NCBI GenBank assembly: GCA_030588935.1
Contig: JAUUWR010000016.1
Location: 1-14,647 of the forward strand
Source: a bacterium
GTDB taxonomy: Archaea; Nanobdellota; Nanobdellia; Pacearchaeales; GW2011-AR1
Direction of reading: 5' to 3'
DNA: 14,647 nucleotides
Shown: positions 8,501 to 13,569 of the stretch, one piece after another
Position numbering within the stretch: the first letter of the stretch is position 1
Layout of the letters: every line of letters starts with the position of its first letter
Translations under genes and position numbers: made by a program
The notes under the pieces: generated by a model
Told to the model about the DNA's origin: nothing
Database searches by the model: none
What the model saw: the letters and a program-made list of their open reading frames with translations, nothing else

Positions 8501-8835
8501 TCAAGTTCATCAGGAATCTCCCCAGAAATAGGATACTTATAAATATAATTCTTCCCAGAAGAATCAGTAAATATAAATTTCAGAGCAGTCAAGTTAGCTT
8601 TCCCAACTCCCCTCTTAATCGCAACATAAATTGTCTCATTATTTTCATCAATATAAGCACTCTCTATCTTCAAATCAACTTTCAATTTACTAAGAGAAAT
8701 CCTCTCAGCAGCTCTTGCAATCAAAGGCCTTACAAAATTCCAGACAATAAGCATTGCTACAATTACAATTAAGATAATTAAAATTACAGTTATGATTTGG
8801 GCTTGAGCCGATTTACTTCTTTTTTTGTTTTGCAT
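5545..8835 (-). CDS. Large modular surface protein: pilin head, Cys-rich, LamG-like and beta-helix domains
   Basis: A 1096-residue exported protein. Residues 1-40 are a class III prepilin head: KRSKSA then QAQIITVILIILIVIVA, with cleavage expected before the Gln. Residues 50-165 are a beta domain shared with the 667-residue paralogue. Residues 197-241 are a Cys-rich unit (DGIQNQDETDVDCGG, then about eight Cys). Residues 255-452 look like a LamG/concanavalin jellyroll (WKFEQN, LDGNGDYVDV, GTWYHLVGTFNG, IDDVMIFNRSLSAEEI). Residues 460-507 match the Cys-rich repeat common in Myxococcus-type proteins (CGDGDIETGEECDD). Residues 514-985 are a parallel beta-helix entered by GDYILFKRGETWREQ (551-565), and SPCIDAG to DIGAYEY (1055-1094) closes it. 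LamG plus beta-helix suggests glycan binding at the cell surface or to a host; this is inference. Its start overlaps the NYN gene by 23 nt, with GAGG 3 nt before the ATG. The core at about 5935-7030 is CpG-rich compared with the rest. Confidence 0.91.
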   Translation of the reverse strand: MQNKKRSKSAQAQIITVILIILIVIVAMLIVWNFVRPLIARAAERISLSKLKVDLKIESAYIDENNETIYVAIKRGVGKANLTALKFIFTDSSGKNYIYKYPISGEIPDELESRVYNITVTGVVAQNPELVDWDFRDIVSVGIAFVVRTSYGSEVTSNIKDVFGDSKKEDLRVDVGLMLSEMAEVWDKAIEEDGENCTDGIQNQDETDVDCGGLICVGCGLDESCLIDSDCLSNNCADYVCEATSFIYPPYISWWKFEQNTNDETGVNDGTLINSSYFNDAEKGWVLSLDGNGDYVDVAADTSLQITEGTISVWIKMDSILSSQTILEYGRLWADPLRTQGYYLGKWQCSGTICLSTGNSSGKDTADFGTLSTGTWYHLVGTFNGTNLTTYVNGSLVDTISQTYPVTFNYALRFGSISYTAGANYFFNGTIDDVMIFNRSLSAEEIQEIYNAQLGEAPECGDGDIETGEECDDNNVDPEDGCSATCQVESGWTCSGEPSVCSPVEDCPLGATCYYVDATNGDDSNNGNINYPWEYSPGMGSYAGSYVPQSGDYILFKRGETWREQLNVLSFGSAGNPITFGAYGTGDKPIISGAELMSTDSGAWTLESSNIYYINLGYVTTSVIEDATTGLLRKTSLAEMEQGSFYYNSGLLYVWVTDDSGPWTKTLTASKRDGCIIIDNQDYITIDNLELRQSRCRYSKHGLQVTDSDYITVQNCIFQDHYERGAKFVNCNHGIITGNEFLSKADYTDSSAQSALFIGQWADPSGGCTDFNITNNAIHDIDRGITVYYHTGGLIADNHIYNIYGGYGIGVTAVQNGMIIENNVIHDTGLSTRSNAINLGGYWAVSGTPVYFTNNLICRNNTIYNVGTLPEKSDGFGIILDIGVDGAEVYNNRIYNTDGAGIGCYYSRNSKIYYNVISDTGVGNGIDISKDGIKVNKAHDIEIYNNVVHNAGMYGLYLTSGNPNYQTYNITFKNNIITQNTVYSIVAADDYVLTVGLDLDNNDWYFVSGKMADYKGTEYNTLSDWQIGQVQDLNSIDSNPQFINPPNDFYLQSTSPCIDAGIDVGLTEDFEGNVVPQDGDNNGSAEPDIGAYEYVV

Positions 8836-9568
8836 TTTCCTCTTTTATTTTATTTAGCGGAGCATCATCAAAATCTTGCTTGGACAATAAAACATATTTG
8901 TAAACAGATTTGATTAAATCATTACTTCTTGAGAAATTTGTATTTCTTTTTTTCTGATAATATGTATAAAGAATTGTTTTAACCCCTTGCTCTTCTAAAT
9001 TTTTTATAACTGGAACAAAATCACTATCTGAAGCAATAAGAACAATTCTTTTTACATTAGGATATTTTACAGGAACATTGGTCAAATCCATTGCCAGAAG
9101 AACATCAACTGCTTTTTGCCTATATTCAAACTTGCCATCTATTTTTAATCTTTGACATCTTCCTTCTCTAACAACAACTCCTTTTTCTCTTAATTTTCTA
9201 ACAAACTTATCGTGTCCTTCTTTTAAGGATTCTTCTTCTTTTGTTGGGGGTTCGCTTTGAAAAGGAGGGGCAAGATAATAGAATATTTTTTTACAAGCTA
9301 ATCTTTCTTTGTTTGCTAACTCTTTTGCAAAACCTATTTTATCAAATTTTAAATATTTTCCCTTTCCAAAATATTTACTTAATTTAGAAAGAAAACCTTC
9401 ATCAATAAAAAATAATGTCTCATTATTTTTATCTCCAGAGAAAAAAGACTCATCTGGCGACCCCGAAGGATCACCAGGGAGCATACTATTATTATTACTG
9501 CTTTTGTACTTATAAATCTTACTATTTTGTTGAATCATTTTCTTTCTACCTATTTTTTCTTTCACCAT
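8813..9568 (-). CDS. NYN domain (LabA/DUF88-like, PIN fold) putative ribonuclease
   Basis: A 251-residue soluble protein. The first 50 residues are basic and low in complexity. The NYN fold then shows LFFIDEGFL (Asp56), AVDVLLAMDL (Asp155, Asp161) and IVLIASDSDFVPVIKNLEEQG (Asp181, Asp183), the usual acidic cluster for metal-dependent RNA cleavage. The first motif has EGF where many relatives have G-x-N, so the Asn after the first Asp is missing. The C-terminal tail is Lys-rich (KEENAKQKKK). The start at ATG 9568 follows AAGGTAAA, a weak ribosome-binding match. Upstream lies copy 2 of the repeated leader element; downstream the gene overlaps the 1096-residue surface gene by 23 nt, so the two are probably co-transcribed and translationally coupled. 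The RNA target is unknown; a toxin or RNA-processing role is possible but unsupported. Confidence 0.85.
   Translation of the reverse strand: MVKEKIGRKKMIQQNSKIYKYKSSNNNSMLPGDPSGSPDESFFSGDKNNETLFFIDEGFLSKLSKYFGKGKYLKFDKIGFAKELANKERLACKKIFYYLAPPFQSEPPTKEEESLKEGHDKFVRKLREKGVVVREGRCQRLKIDGKFEYRQKAVDVLLAMDLTNVPVKYPNVKRIVLIASDSDFVPVIKNLEEQGVKTILYTYYQKKRNTNFSRSNDLIKSVYKYVLLSKQDFDDAPLNKIKEENAKQKKK
8839..8842 (-). promoter_or_regulatory. GAGG ribosome binding site for the 1096-residue surface gene
   Basis: GAGG lies 3 nt before the ATG at 8835, inside the end of the NYN gene. It is the clearest Shine-Dalgarno match in the window, where other starts are preceded only by A-rich sequence. It fits re-initiation at an internal gene of a coupled pair and supports the start at 8835. 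Confidence 0.5.
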
Positions 9569-9582
9569 TTTACCTTTTATTT

Positions 9583-9676
9583 ATATCTTACAAATTTATT
9601 AAGCTCTGTAGATGAGTTGTCTGCTTAAGCCACTCATCTCCCAAACTTTTATTCTTGTAAACTTATTGATATTTTT
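9583..9676 (-). repeat. Repeated leader element, copy 2 (upstream of NYN gene)
   Basis: On the minus strand TTTACAAG (9661-9654) is followed by AGATGAGT (9639-9632), TTAAGC (9628-9623), ACTCATCT (9617-9610) and GCTTAA (9604-9599), then TTTGTAAGAT. The first helix is a perfect 8 bp and the second a perfect 6 bp, interleaved. This is the best-formed copy. The TATA-like box to GATGAG distance is 23 nt, the same as in copy 1. It probably supplies promoter and leader for the NYN-surface gene pair. Confidence 0.7.
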
Positions 9677-9709
9677 CCTCCATTTTTATTTTATTTATTA
9701 TTAATATTT

Positions 9710-12055
9710 TCATCCCAACAACCCCCTAATCTCATCAATCCTCTTTTTCTTTTCATAAACATCATAAGCCACTTCTGTTCCATTAATTATAACAGAACCA
9801 TTGCTCGACCGACGAGCATAAATTGTAATATCTTTTGTCTTGTCCAAAGGCCTTTCAAAAGTAACCCTAACATAATGCCCTGCTGGAATTTCCTCACTCC
9901 AATTATCATCCTGCTCCCTGACATCTTCATAAATATCAGAAATAAAATTCCTGGTTTCATCCAAATGCTCTGCTTTTGTAATATAAATTATCTCATAAAC
10001 CTGCTCGCTCAAATAAGGAACAATCCATTCAATATAATCAACAAAACCATCCCCATCCAAATCATAAGCAGTGAAATTAACTTGTTGTTTTACTATCTGC
10101 ACATCCTGGCTCGCAATTATTTCATCATCTATATTGCTTTGCTCACTTAATTCACTAGTATTATCAGTTACATTATTAATATTTTCTAAACTATTATTAG
10201 GTTTATCTATTATTTCCTGCACCTCTTTCTCATCCCAATACACCCTCATTTTATCTATATCATCCATAGAAACAGAATTATCCAGCAAACTATAAGCTAA
10301 AATTTCTGTATAACCTAATTCACTTGAAGCAGAAACAATAATTCTTTTCCCATTAGAAATATCTACCTCATTTGAAACAGGAGCATCTGTATAATACTCA
10401 ACACCAATCTCATTTTCCTGCGTCTGATTTGCAATATCTGTTAAATCAATAATCTTGCTTTCATCTGTCTCAACTATATCTCCTTCAACCTCTTCCTCAT
10501 AAATAACATTTCCTGTTATTGTTAAGCCAGTTATCCATTCCCAAAACCTTGTTATAATTCCCTTGCTTCCCCTAATCTCCAAACTAACATCTCCTGTTAC
10601 TTGTCCAGTTATAAAACTCTGTCTGTCTGTCTCATCAATCACCTGCTCATATTCATCTATCTCATTCAGAGCTTCCTGCACTTCCTCACCAGTTTTAATT
10701 GTAATATTTTCAGCCCCTTTCGGAAGTTCTAAAATTAAAGGGTCAATCTCACTCAAATCCTTACCCTTAATAGTTTTAATCCACTTAACAGGCCTGTTAA
10801 TGACTGCTTTATACTGATTTGTTGTTATTAAAGCAGATATATTAACTACTGTCTCATTTGCAATTGTAACATTAGTCACATTTGTCTCAGGAATAGTCAC
10901 ATTAACTTCTGTCACATTTTCAGGAATTTCCTCGCCTATAACAGAGATTTCCTCACTCACTTCTGCTAACTCAACCCCATCATAAACCAAACTTATTGTC
11001 AACACTCCTTCTTGAGCTTCAATCCCAAGCTGTTCTAAATCAATGTCAACATAACTTCCCTCATCCTGCAAAAAATCAGAACCAAAACCTTGTTCAACCA
11101 CAGAATAATCTGTCGACACAATCACCTGATTATCAGAAATCTCCAACTCAACTGCATCATCCCCAATTTTTTTCTTTTTCACCTTGTCTTTTCCATCAAC
11201 TTCCTCTATTTTCACACTATTTTTCTTAATTTCAGCTGTCTTGCCTTCTTCAAGCTCATAAACAAAATCATTATCTTTAGAACAGATTCCATCAATATCC
11301 CCTTTGTCCTCTTTCACTACCTCTCCTGTAATTAAGCTTTCACTTTCTTCAGGTTCTTCTTCTGGTTCCTCCTCTGTTTCTTCTTCAATTTCTAGTTCTT
11401 CAGTTTCTTCTTCAATTTCTTCAATTTCTTCCCCAGGTTCTTCTTCTGTTTCTTCTTCAGGTTCTTCTATTTCTCCTTCAGGCTCTTCCCCAACATCATA
11501 AATTTGCAACTTAAAAAAAACTTCAGGATAAATTGTTTTCTCTCCAATAAATCCATATCCTTCTCCTTCACCACTAATTTCAACACCTTCAACATAAAAA
11601 CTTCCATCTATATTACTTAAAATCAACTCGCTTAAAAAAATCTCATCAATAACTCCATTTTGTTCTACAACTAATTTAGAATTAATAGGCAATAACTCCC
11701 CATATTTCAGATTAAGTCTCAAACTTCCAGTTATATTTTCCCCAGCAACATAAGAATCTTGAATATTTAAACTAACTTTTCCAGTAATGCTTGTCTGATA
11801 AATAAAAAATCCTGCAATAATTAATAAAATTAATATAGGAATAACCAATAAAACAATTTTCAACTTAGGCAAAATAGATTTAGAAGTTGTTCCACCACCC
11901 ACAAAAGATTTCTTCTTATTTTTCTTCATGTATTTTTTATATTCCTTCTTCCCGCCAATATAAATTTTCTTCACACTATCGCCGTCCCTATAAGAATGAT
12001 AATAATAAGGTCCATGTTTCCTGCCTCTTTTATAAACATATTTCTTATACACCAT
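9710..12055 (-). CDS. Membrane-anchored acidic surface protein with ITGxV motifs and an EF-hand loop
   Basis: A 781-residue protein with no assigned function. Residues 1-55 are basic and aromatic (KRGRKHGPYYYHSYRDGDS, IYIGGKKEYKKY), probably cytoplasmic; 66-87 is one membrane helix; the remainder should be outside. ITGxV follows the membrane segment (90-94) and recurs at 242-246, 482-486 and 513-517. Residues 189-238 are a Glu-rich linker. Residues 380-406 are dense in N-x-S/T sequons, suggesting N-glycosylation. DLDGDGFVDYIEW (665-677) is a canonical calcium loop (Asp665, 667, 669, 673, Glu676), followed by VPYLSEQVYEI, a module I associate with DPANN surface proteins. The C-terminus (NGTEVAYDVYEKKKRIDEI) ends soon after, so it may be a shortened member of a longer family. 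It lies after rpl24e, where ndk/infB often sit. A role in the cell envelope or in contact with other cells is inference. Confidence 0.88.
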   Translation of the reverse strand: MVYKKYVYKRGRKHGPYYYHSYRDGDSVKKIYIGGKKEYKKYMKKNKKKSFVGGGTTSKSILPKLKIVLLVIPILILLIIAGFFIYQTSITGKVSLNIQDSYVAGENITGSLRLNLKYGELLPINSKLVVEQNGVIDEIFLSELILSNIDGSFYVEGVEISGEGEGYGFIGEKTIYPEVFFKLQIYDVGEEPEGEIEEPEEETEEEPGEEIEEIEEETEELEIEEETEEEPEEEPEESESLITGEVVKEDKGDIDGICSKDNDFVYELEEGKTAEIKKNSVKIEEVDGKDKVKKKKIGDDAVELEISDNQVIVSTDYSVVEQGFGSDFLQDEGSYVDIDLEQLGIEAQEGVLTISLVYDGVELAEVSEEISVIGEEIPENVTEVNVTIPETNVTNVTIANETVVNISALITTNQYKAVINRPVKWIKTIKGKDLSEIDPLILELPKGAENITIKTGEEVQEALNEIDEYEQVIDETDRQSFITGQVTGDVSLEIRGSKGIITRFWEWITGLTITGNVIYEEEVEGDIVETDESKIIDLTDIANQTQENEIGVEYYTDAPVSNEVDISNGKRIIVSASSELGYTEILAYSLLDNSVSMDDIDKMRVYWDEKEVQEIIDKPNNSLENINNVTDNTSELSEQSNIDDEIIASQDVQIVKQQVNFTAYDLDGDGFVDYIEWIVPYLSEQVYEIIYITKAEHLDETRNFISDIYEDVREQDDNWSEEIPAGHYVRVTFERPLDKTKDITIYARRSSNGSVIINGTEVAYDVYEKKKRIDEIRGLLG

Positions 12056-12100
12056 CTTTTACAAACAACTCTTTAAAACAATTAGATGTAGAACAATCAG

Positions 12101-12108
12101 TTTAAATA
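12101..12108 (-). promoter_or_regulatory. TATA-like box for the 781-residue surface gene
   Basis: TATTTAAA on the minus strand, 46 nt before the ATG at 12055. An archaeal start about 25 nt downstream would leave a leader of about 20 nt. It follows TCGTAACC, which could serve as the BRE region. No other good box lies close to this start. Confidence 0.4.
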
Positions 12109-12226
12109 GGTTACGATAACTTATTTTAGAAGAAATTCTTGATGTTAGAATGTAAAATAACTAATCTTACTAATCGACTACAAACCATAAATCAATAGAA
12201 TTTATACTTTATTTAATATTTTACTT
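12109..12226. other. AT-rich spacer with no recognised feature
   Basis: Part of the 277-nt gap between rpl24e and the 781-residue gene. No reading frame, tRNA or convincing hairpin is visible. The remainder of the gap is copy 5 of the leader element and the TATA-like box at 12101-12108. Confidence 0.5.
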
Positions 12227-12340
12227 AAATCTCACAATTATTTAAACTCCACAGAAGAGTAGTTTAAGCTTTTCATCTCCCAAACTTAATCATCTCATCT
12301 CTCGAACATAATATTATTATAAATTATAAGTATTATTTTT
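12227..12340 (-). repeat. Repeated leader element, copy 5 (after rpl24e)
   Basis: On the minus strand a TTTATAAT box lies 24 nt before GTTCGAGAGATGAG, as in copies 1 and 2. A partial internal duplication then gives a second GGGAGATGA. The second helix is TTAAACT (12267-12261) with AGTTTAA (12248-12242), a perfect 7 bp in which A-U replaces the G-C of copies 1 and 2 on both strands. The first helix has a central mismatch. The copy overlaps the last codons of rpl24e and lies about 170 nt before the next start, so it could also act as an rpl24e 3' region. Confidence 0.6.
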
Positions 12341-12506
12341 CCTTCTTCTCCTTCCTAACCCAATTAACTTTCCGCGGGTCTCTTTTCAGATTATAATTTC
12401 TTCTGCACTTGCTCGAACAAAAATGCAGAGACTTGCCGCTAAATAAAAAAATAGTCAACCCTCTTGGAAACTCATAATTTTTTTTACAAAATGAACATGT
12501 TGGCAT
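12333..12506 (-). CDS. rpl24e: 50S ribosomal protein L24e
   Basis: A 57-residue zinc-ribbon ribosomal protein of the large subunit. The four zinc-ligand cysteines are Cys4, Cys7, Cys30 and Cys34 (MPTCSFCKKNYEFPRG and LHFCSSKCRRN), followed by RRNYNLKRDPRKVNWV, typical of L24e. Length is normal for archaeal L24e. The ATG at 12506 follows AAAAAAGATTTAAA with no Shine-Dalgarno sequence. It follows rps28e by 173 nt, the usual rpl7ae-rps28e-rpl24e order though unusually widely spaced. Its stop overlaps the edge of leader element copy 5. The archaeal neighbours ndk and infB are not found downstream. Confidence 0.95.
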   Translation of the reverse strand: MPTCSFCKKNYEFPRGLTIFLFSGKSLHFCSSKCRRNYNLKRDPRKVNWVRKEKKEK

Positions 12507-12550
12507 TTTAAATCTTTTTTATTATTTACTTTATATTATTTTTTTATCTT

Positions 12551-12680
12551 GAATCTCTATAAAATATTACGTTTCAAAGAGGAGTAGCTTAAGCTTTCCA
12601 TCTATTATAGTTTTTCTTTGTTCAAACTTGTCTTTTATCTAAAAAGAAAGTTTGATTTTATAAGATATTGATATAATATT
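12551..12680 (-). repeat. Repeated leader element, copy 4 (rps28e-rpl24e gap, interrupted)
   Basis: The two ends match other copies: AATATTATATCAATATCTTATAA at the upstream edge in parts, and AAGCTTAAGC, ACTCCTCT, TTTTATAGAGATTC at the downstream edge. The middle is expanded by a separate hairpin at 12623-12654. Neither of the two helices of the element is well kept here: the first has a mismatch at its fourth pair and the second is mostly lost. Membership rests on order and spacing of the shared words, not on structure. Confidence 0.5.
12623..12654 (-). terminator. 13-bp hairpin after rps28e
   Basis: CAAACTT (12623-12629) pairs with AAGTTTG (12648-12654) and TCTTTT (12631-12636) with AAAAGA (12642-12647), with one bulged G and a 5-nt loop. 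It starts 26 nt beyond the rps28e stop. On the minus strand it contains CTTTCTTTTTAG, a T-rich run, so it may end or attenuate transcription before rpl24e. It interrupts leader element copy 4. Confidence 0.45.
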
Positions 12681-12976
12681 TAACTAAAAACCCCCTTAGA
12701 AACTTTTGTCTTAATCCTTCTTGCTTCAATCTGAGTTTCTCTTAACATTAAAACATCTTTTTTCCTTACAGGACCTTTCACATTTCTTCTCATAACTTTT
12801 CCTTTATCTCTGCCCTGCAAAACCCTGCATCTAACCTGAGTAACCTCCCCCCTTGCACCTGTCCGCCCGACAATCCCCTCAACAATAGCAGGCACAGCTG
12901 TTTCTAATAAAAGTCCGGCAGCCCCTTTAAAACCACTGCCTTGCCCTTGTCTTATTTTCTGAGTCTTGCTTCCCAT
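12680..12976 (-). CDS. rps28e: 30S ribosomal protein S28e
   Basis: Small-subunit protein with an OB-type fold near the mRNA channel. The core VEGIVGRTGARGEVTQV (32-48), RVLQGRDKGK (51-60), RRNVKGPVR (63-71) and the signature LMLRETQIEARR (77-87) are clear. At 98 residues it is longer than the usual 65-75: about 22 extra residues at the N-terminus (basic and Gly-rich, GSKTQKIRQGQGSGFKG) and about 10 Lys-rich residues at the C-terminus. No internal ATG or good GTG fits a shorter start, and the A-rich run before ATG 12976 matches other starts here, so the extension is probably real. It lies between rpl7ae and rpl24e, with leader element copies on both sides. Confidence 0.96.
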   Translation of the reverse strand: MGSKTQKIRQGQGSGFKGAAGLLLETAVPAIVEGIVGRTGARGEVTQVRCRVLQGRDKGKVMRRNVKGPVRKKDVLMLRETQIEARRIKTKVSKGVFS

Positions 12977-13007
12977 TTTATATTTTTGAAATTTTATTTT
13001 ATTTTCT

Positions 13008-13102
13008 GAATCTTAACAAATCCTAAGCTCCTCAGATGAGCAACTTAATCTTTTTACCTCATCCCCTTAACATTTCATAAGATATTAGTTTATAATATTA
13101 TT
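13008..13102 (-). repeat. Repeated leader element, copy 3 (rpl7ae-rps28e gap)
   Basis: On the minus strand GGATGAG and CTCATCT form the first helix with one G-U; TTAAGTT (13048-13042) and AGCTTAG (13029-13023) form the second with two wobbles. TAAGATTC closes it as in copy 1. The TATA-like segment CTTATGAAAT is about 5 nt closer to GATGAG than in copies 1 and 2. It probably provides a separate promoter and leader for rps28e. Confidence 0.6.
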
Positions 13103-13421
13103 TTTTATCTAACTGAGTTTTCACAAAACCCTCAAAATCCTTTTCTGCATCTCCAAACTCAATCACACAAACTGCAGCACACCCGACATTAATCCCAGCA
13201 GCAATCCCTAATTTTTCTTTTTTATCAGCTTCCATACAGGGAATATTTTTCTCCTTGCATAAAATTGGCAAGTGTTGAATTATTTCCTTGGGCTCAACAT
13301 CTGCCCCATAAGAAACCAGTTTTGCAGTTCCTCTCTCAATTGCTTTTGTAACTTCGTTTGTGCCTTTCTCAACTTTGCCGGTCTTTCTTGCTTTCTCAAT
13401 TATTTCATATATTGATACCAT
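13098..13421 (-). CDS. rpl7ae: Ribosomal protein L7Ae (kink-turn binding)
   Basis: A 107-residue RNA-binding protein of the large subunit; in archaea it is also a core protein of box C/D and H/ACA RNPs and of RNase P. The kink-turn binding signature GKVEKGTNEVTKAIERG is at residues 15-31, followed by AKLVSYGADVEPKEI and the hydrophobic IAAGINVGCAAVCVIEFGD. I chose ATG 13421; a frame open to 13454 would add an unlikely hydrophobic MLLLFGLWINK and would run almost to the candidate kink-turn. The leader holds that kink-turn at 13478-13458 and a TATA box at 13511-13503. rps28e follows after 121 nt. Slightly shorter than typical archaeal L7Ae (about 120 residues). Confidence 0.95.
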   Translation of the reverse strand: MVSIYEIIEKARKTGKVEKGTNEVTKAIERGTAKLVSYGADVEPKEIIQHLPILCKEKNIPCMEADKKEKLGIAAGINVGCAAVCVIEFGDAEKDFEGFVKTQLDKK

Positions 13422-13457
13422 TTTATTAATCCACAAACCAAATAATAGAAGCATGAT

Positions 13458-13478
13458 GCCTCACATCAGTTCATTGGC
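13458..13478 (-). promoter_or_regulatory. Candidate kink-turn in the rpl7ae leader (L7Ae autoregulation)
   Basis: Read on the minus strand: C-stem GCC (13478-13476), three-nucleotide loop AAU (13475-13473), GA (13472-13471), a two-pair stem AC/GU capped by UGAU (13470-13463), GA (13462-13461), and GGC (13460-13458). The tandem sheared G-A pairs and a U as third loop base match the box C/D-type kink-turn that L7Ae binds. It is about 37 nt before the ATG and just downstream of the start expected from the TATA box. Autoregulation of L7Ae through a leader kink-turn is known in Sulfolobus. The C-stem is only 3 bp, and an alternative UGAUG/CAUCA hairpin competes. Confidence 0.55.
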
Positions 13479-13502
13479 GAGCAAAAGGATTTTTACATAT
13501 TT

Positions 13503-13511
13503 GTTATATAA
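13503..13511 (-). promoter_or_regulatory. TATA box of rpl7ae
   Basis: TTATATAAC on the minus strand inside GCTTATTATATAACAAATA. A start about 25 nt downstream would fall near 13481, just before the kink-turn candidate, giving a leader of about 60 nt. Confidence 0.55.
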
Positions 13512-13569
13512 TAAGCAAAATACTTTTGCGAGTTTATTCTAAATAGAAAATTTGGGTTTATAAAGTTTT

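Noticed and set aside
11304..11501. Ser-rich plus-strand frame (SSSGSSSVSSS)
   Set aside because: Antisense of the Glu-rich linker of the 781-residue protein; GAA/GAG codons read backwards give Ser-rich runs.
1036..13102. CRISPR array or box C/D sRNA explanation for the repeated element
   Set aside because: Copies are kilobases apart, diverged and separated by genes, so not CRISPR. UGAUGA is missing and CUGA is present only in copies 1 and 3, and no kink-turn can be drawn, so not box C/D.
13422..13454. Eleven-residue upstream extension of L7Ae
   Set aside because: The added MLLLFGLWINK does not fit the family, and VSIYEIIEKARKTGK after ATG 13421 matches the usual start of L7Ae.
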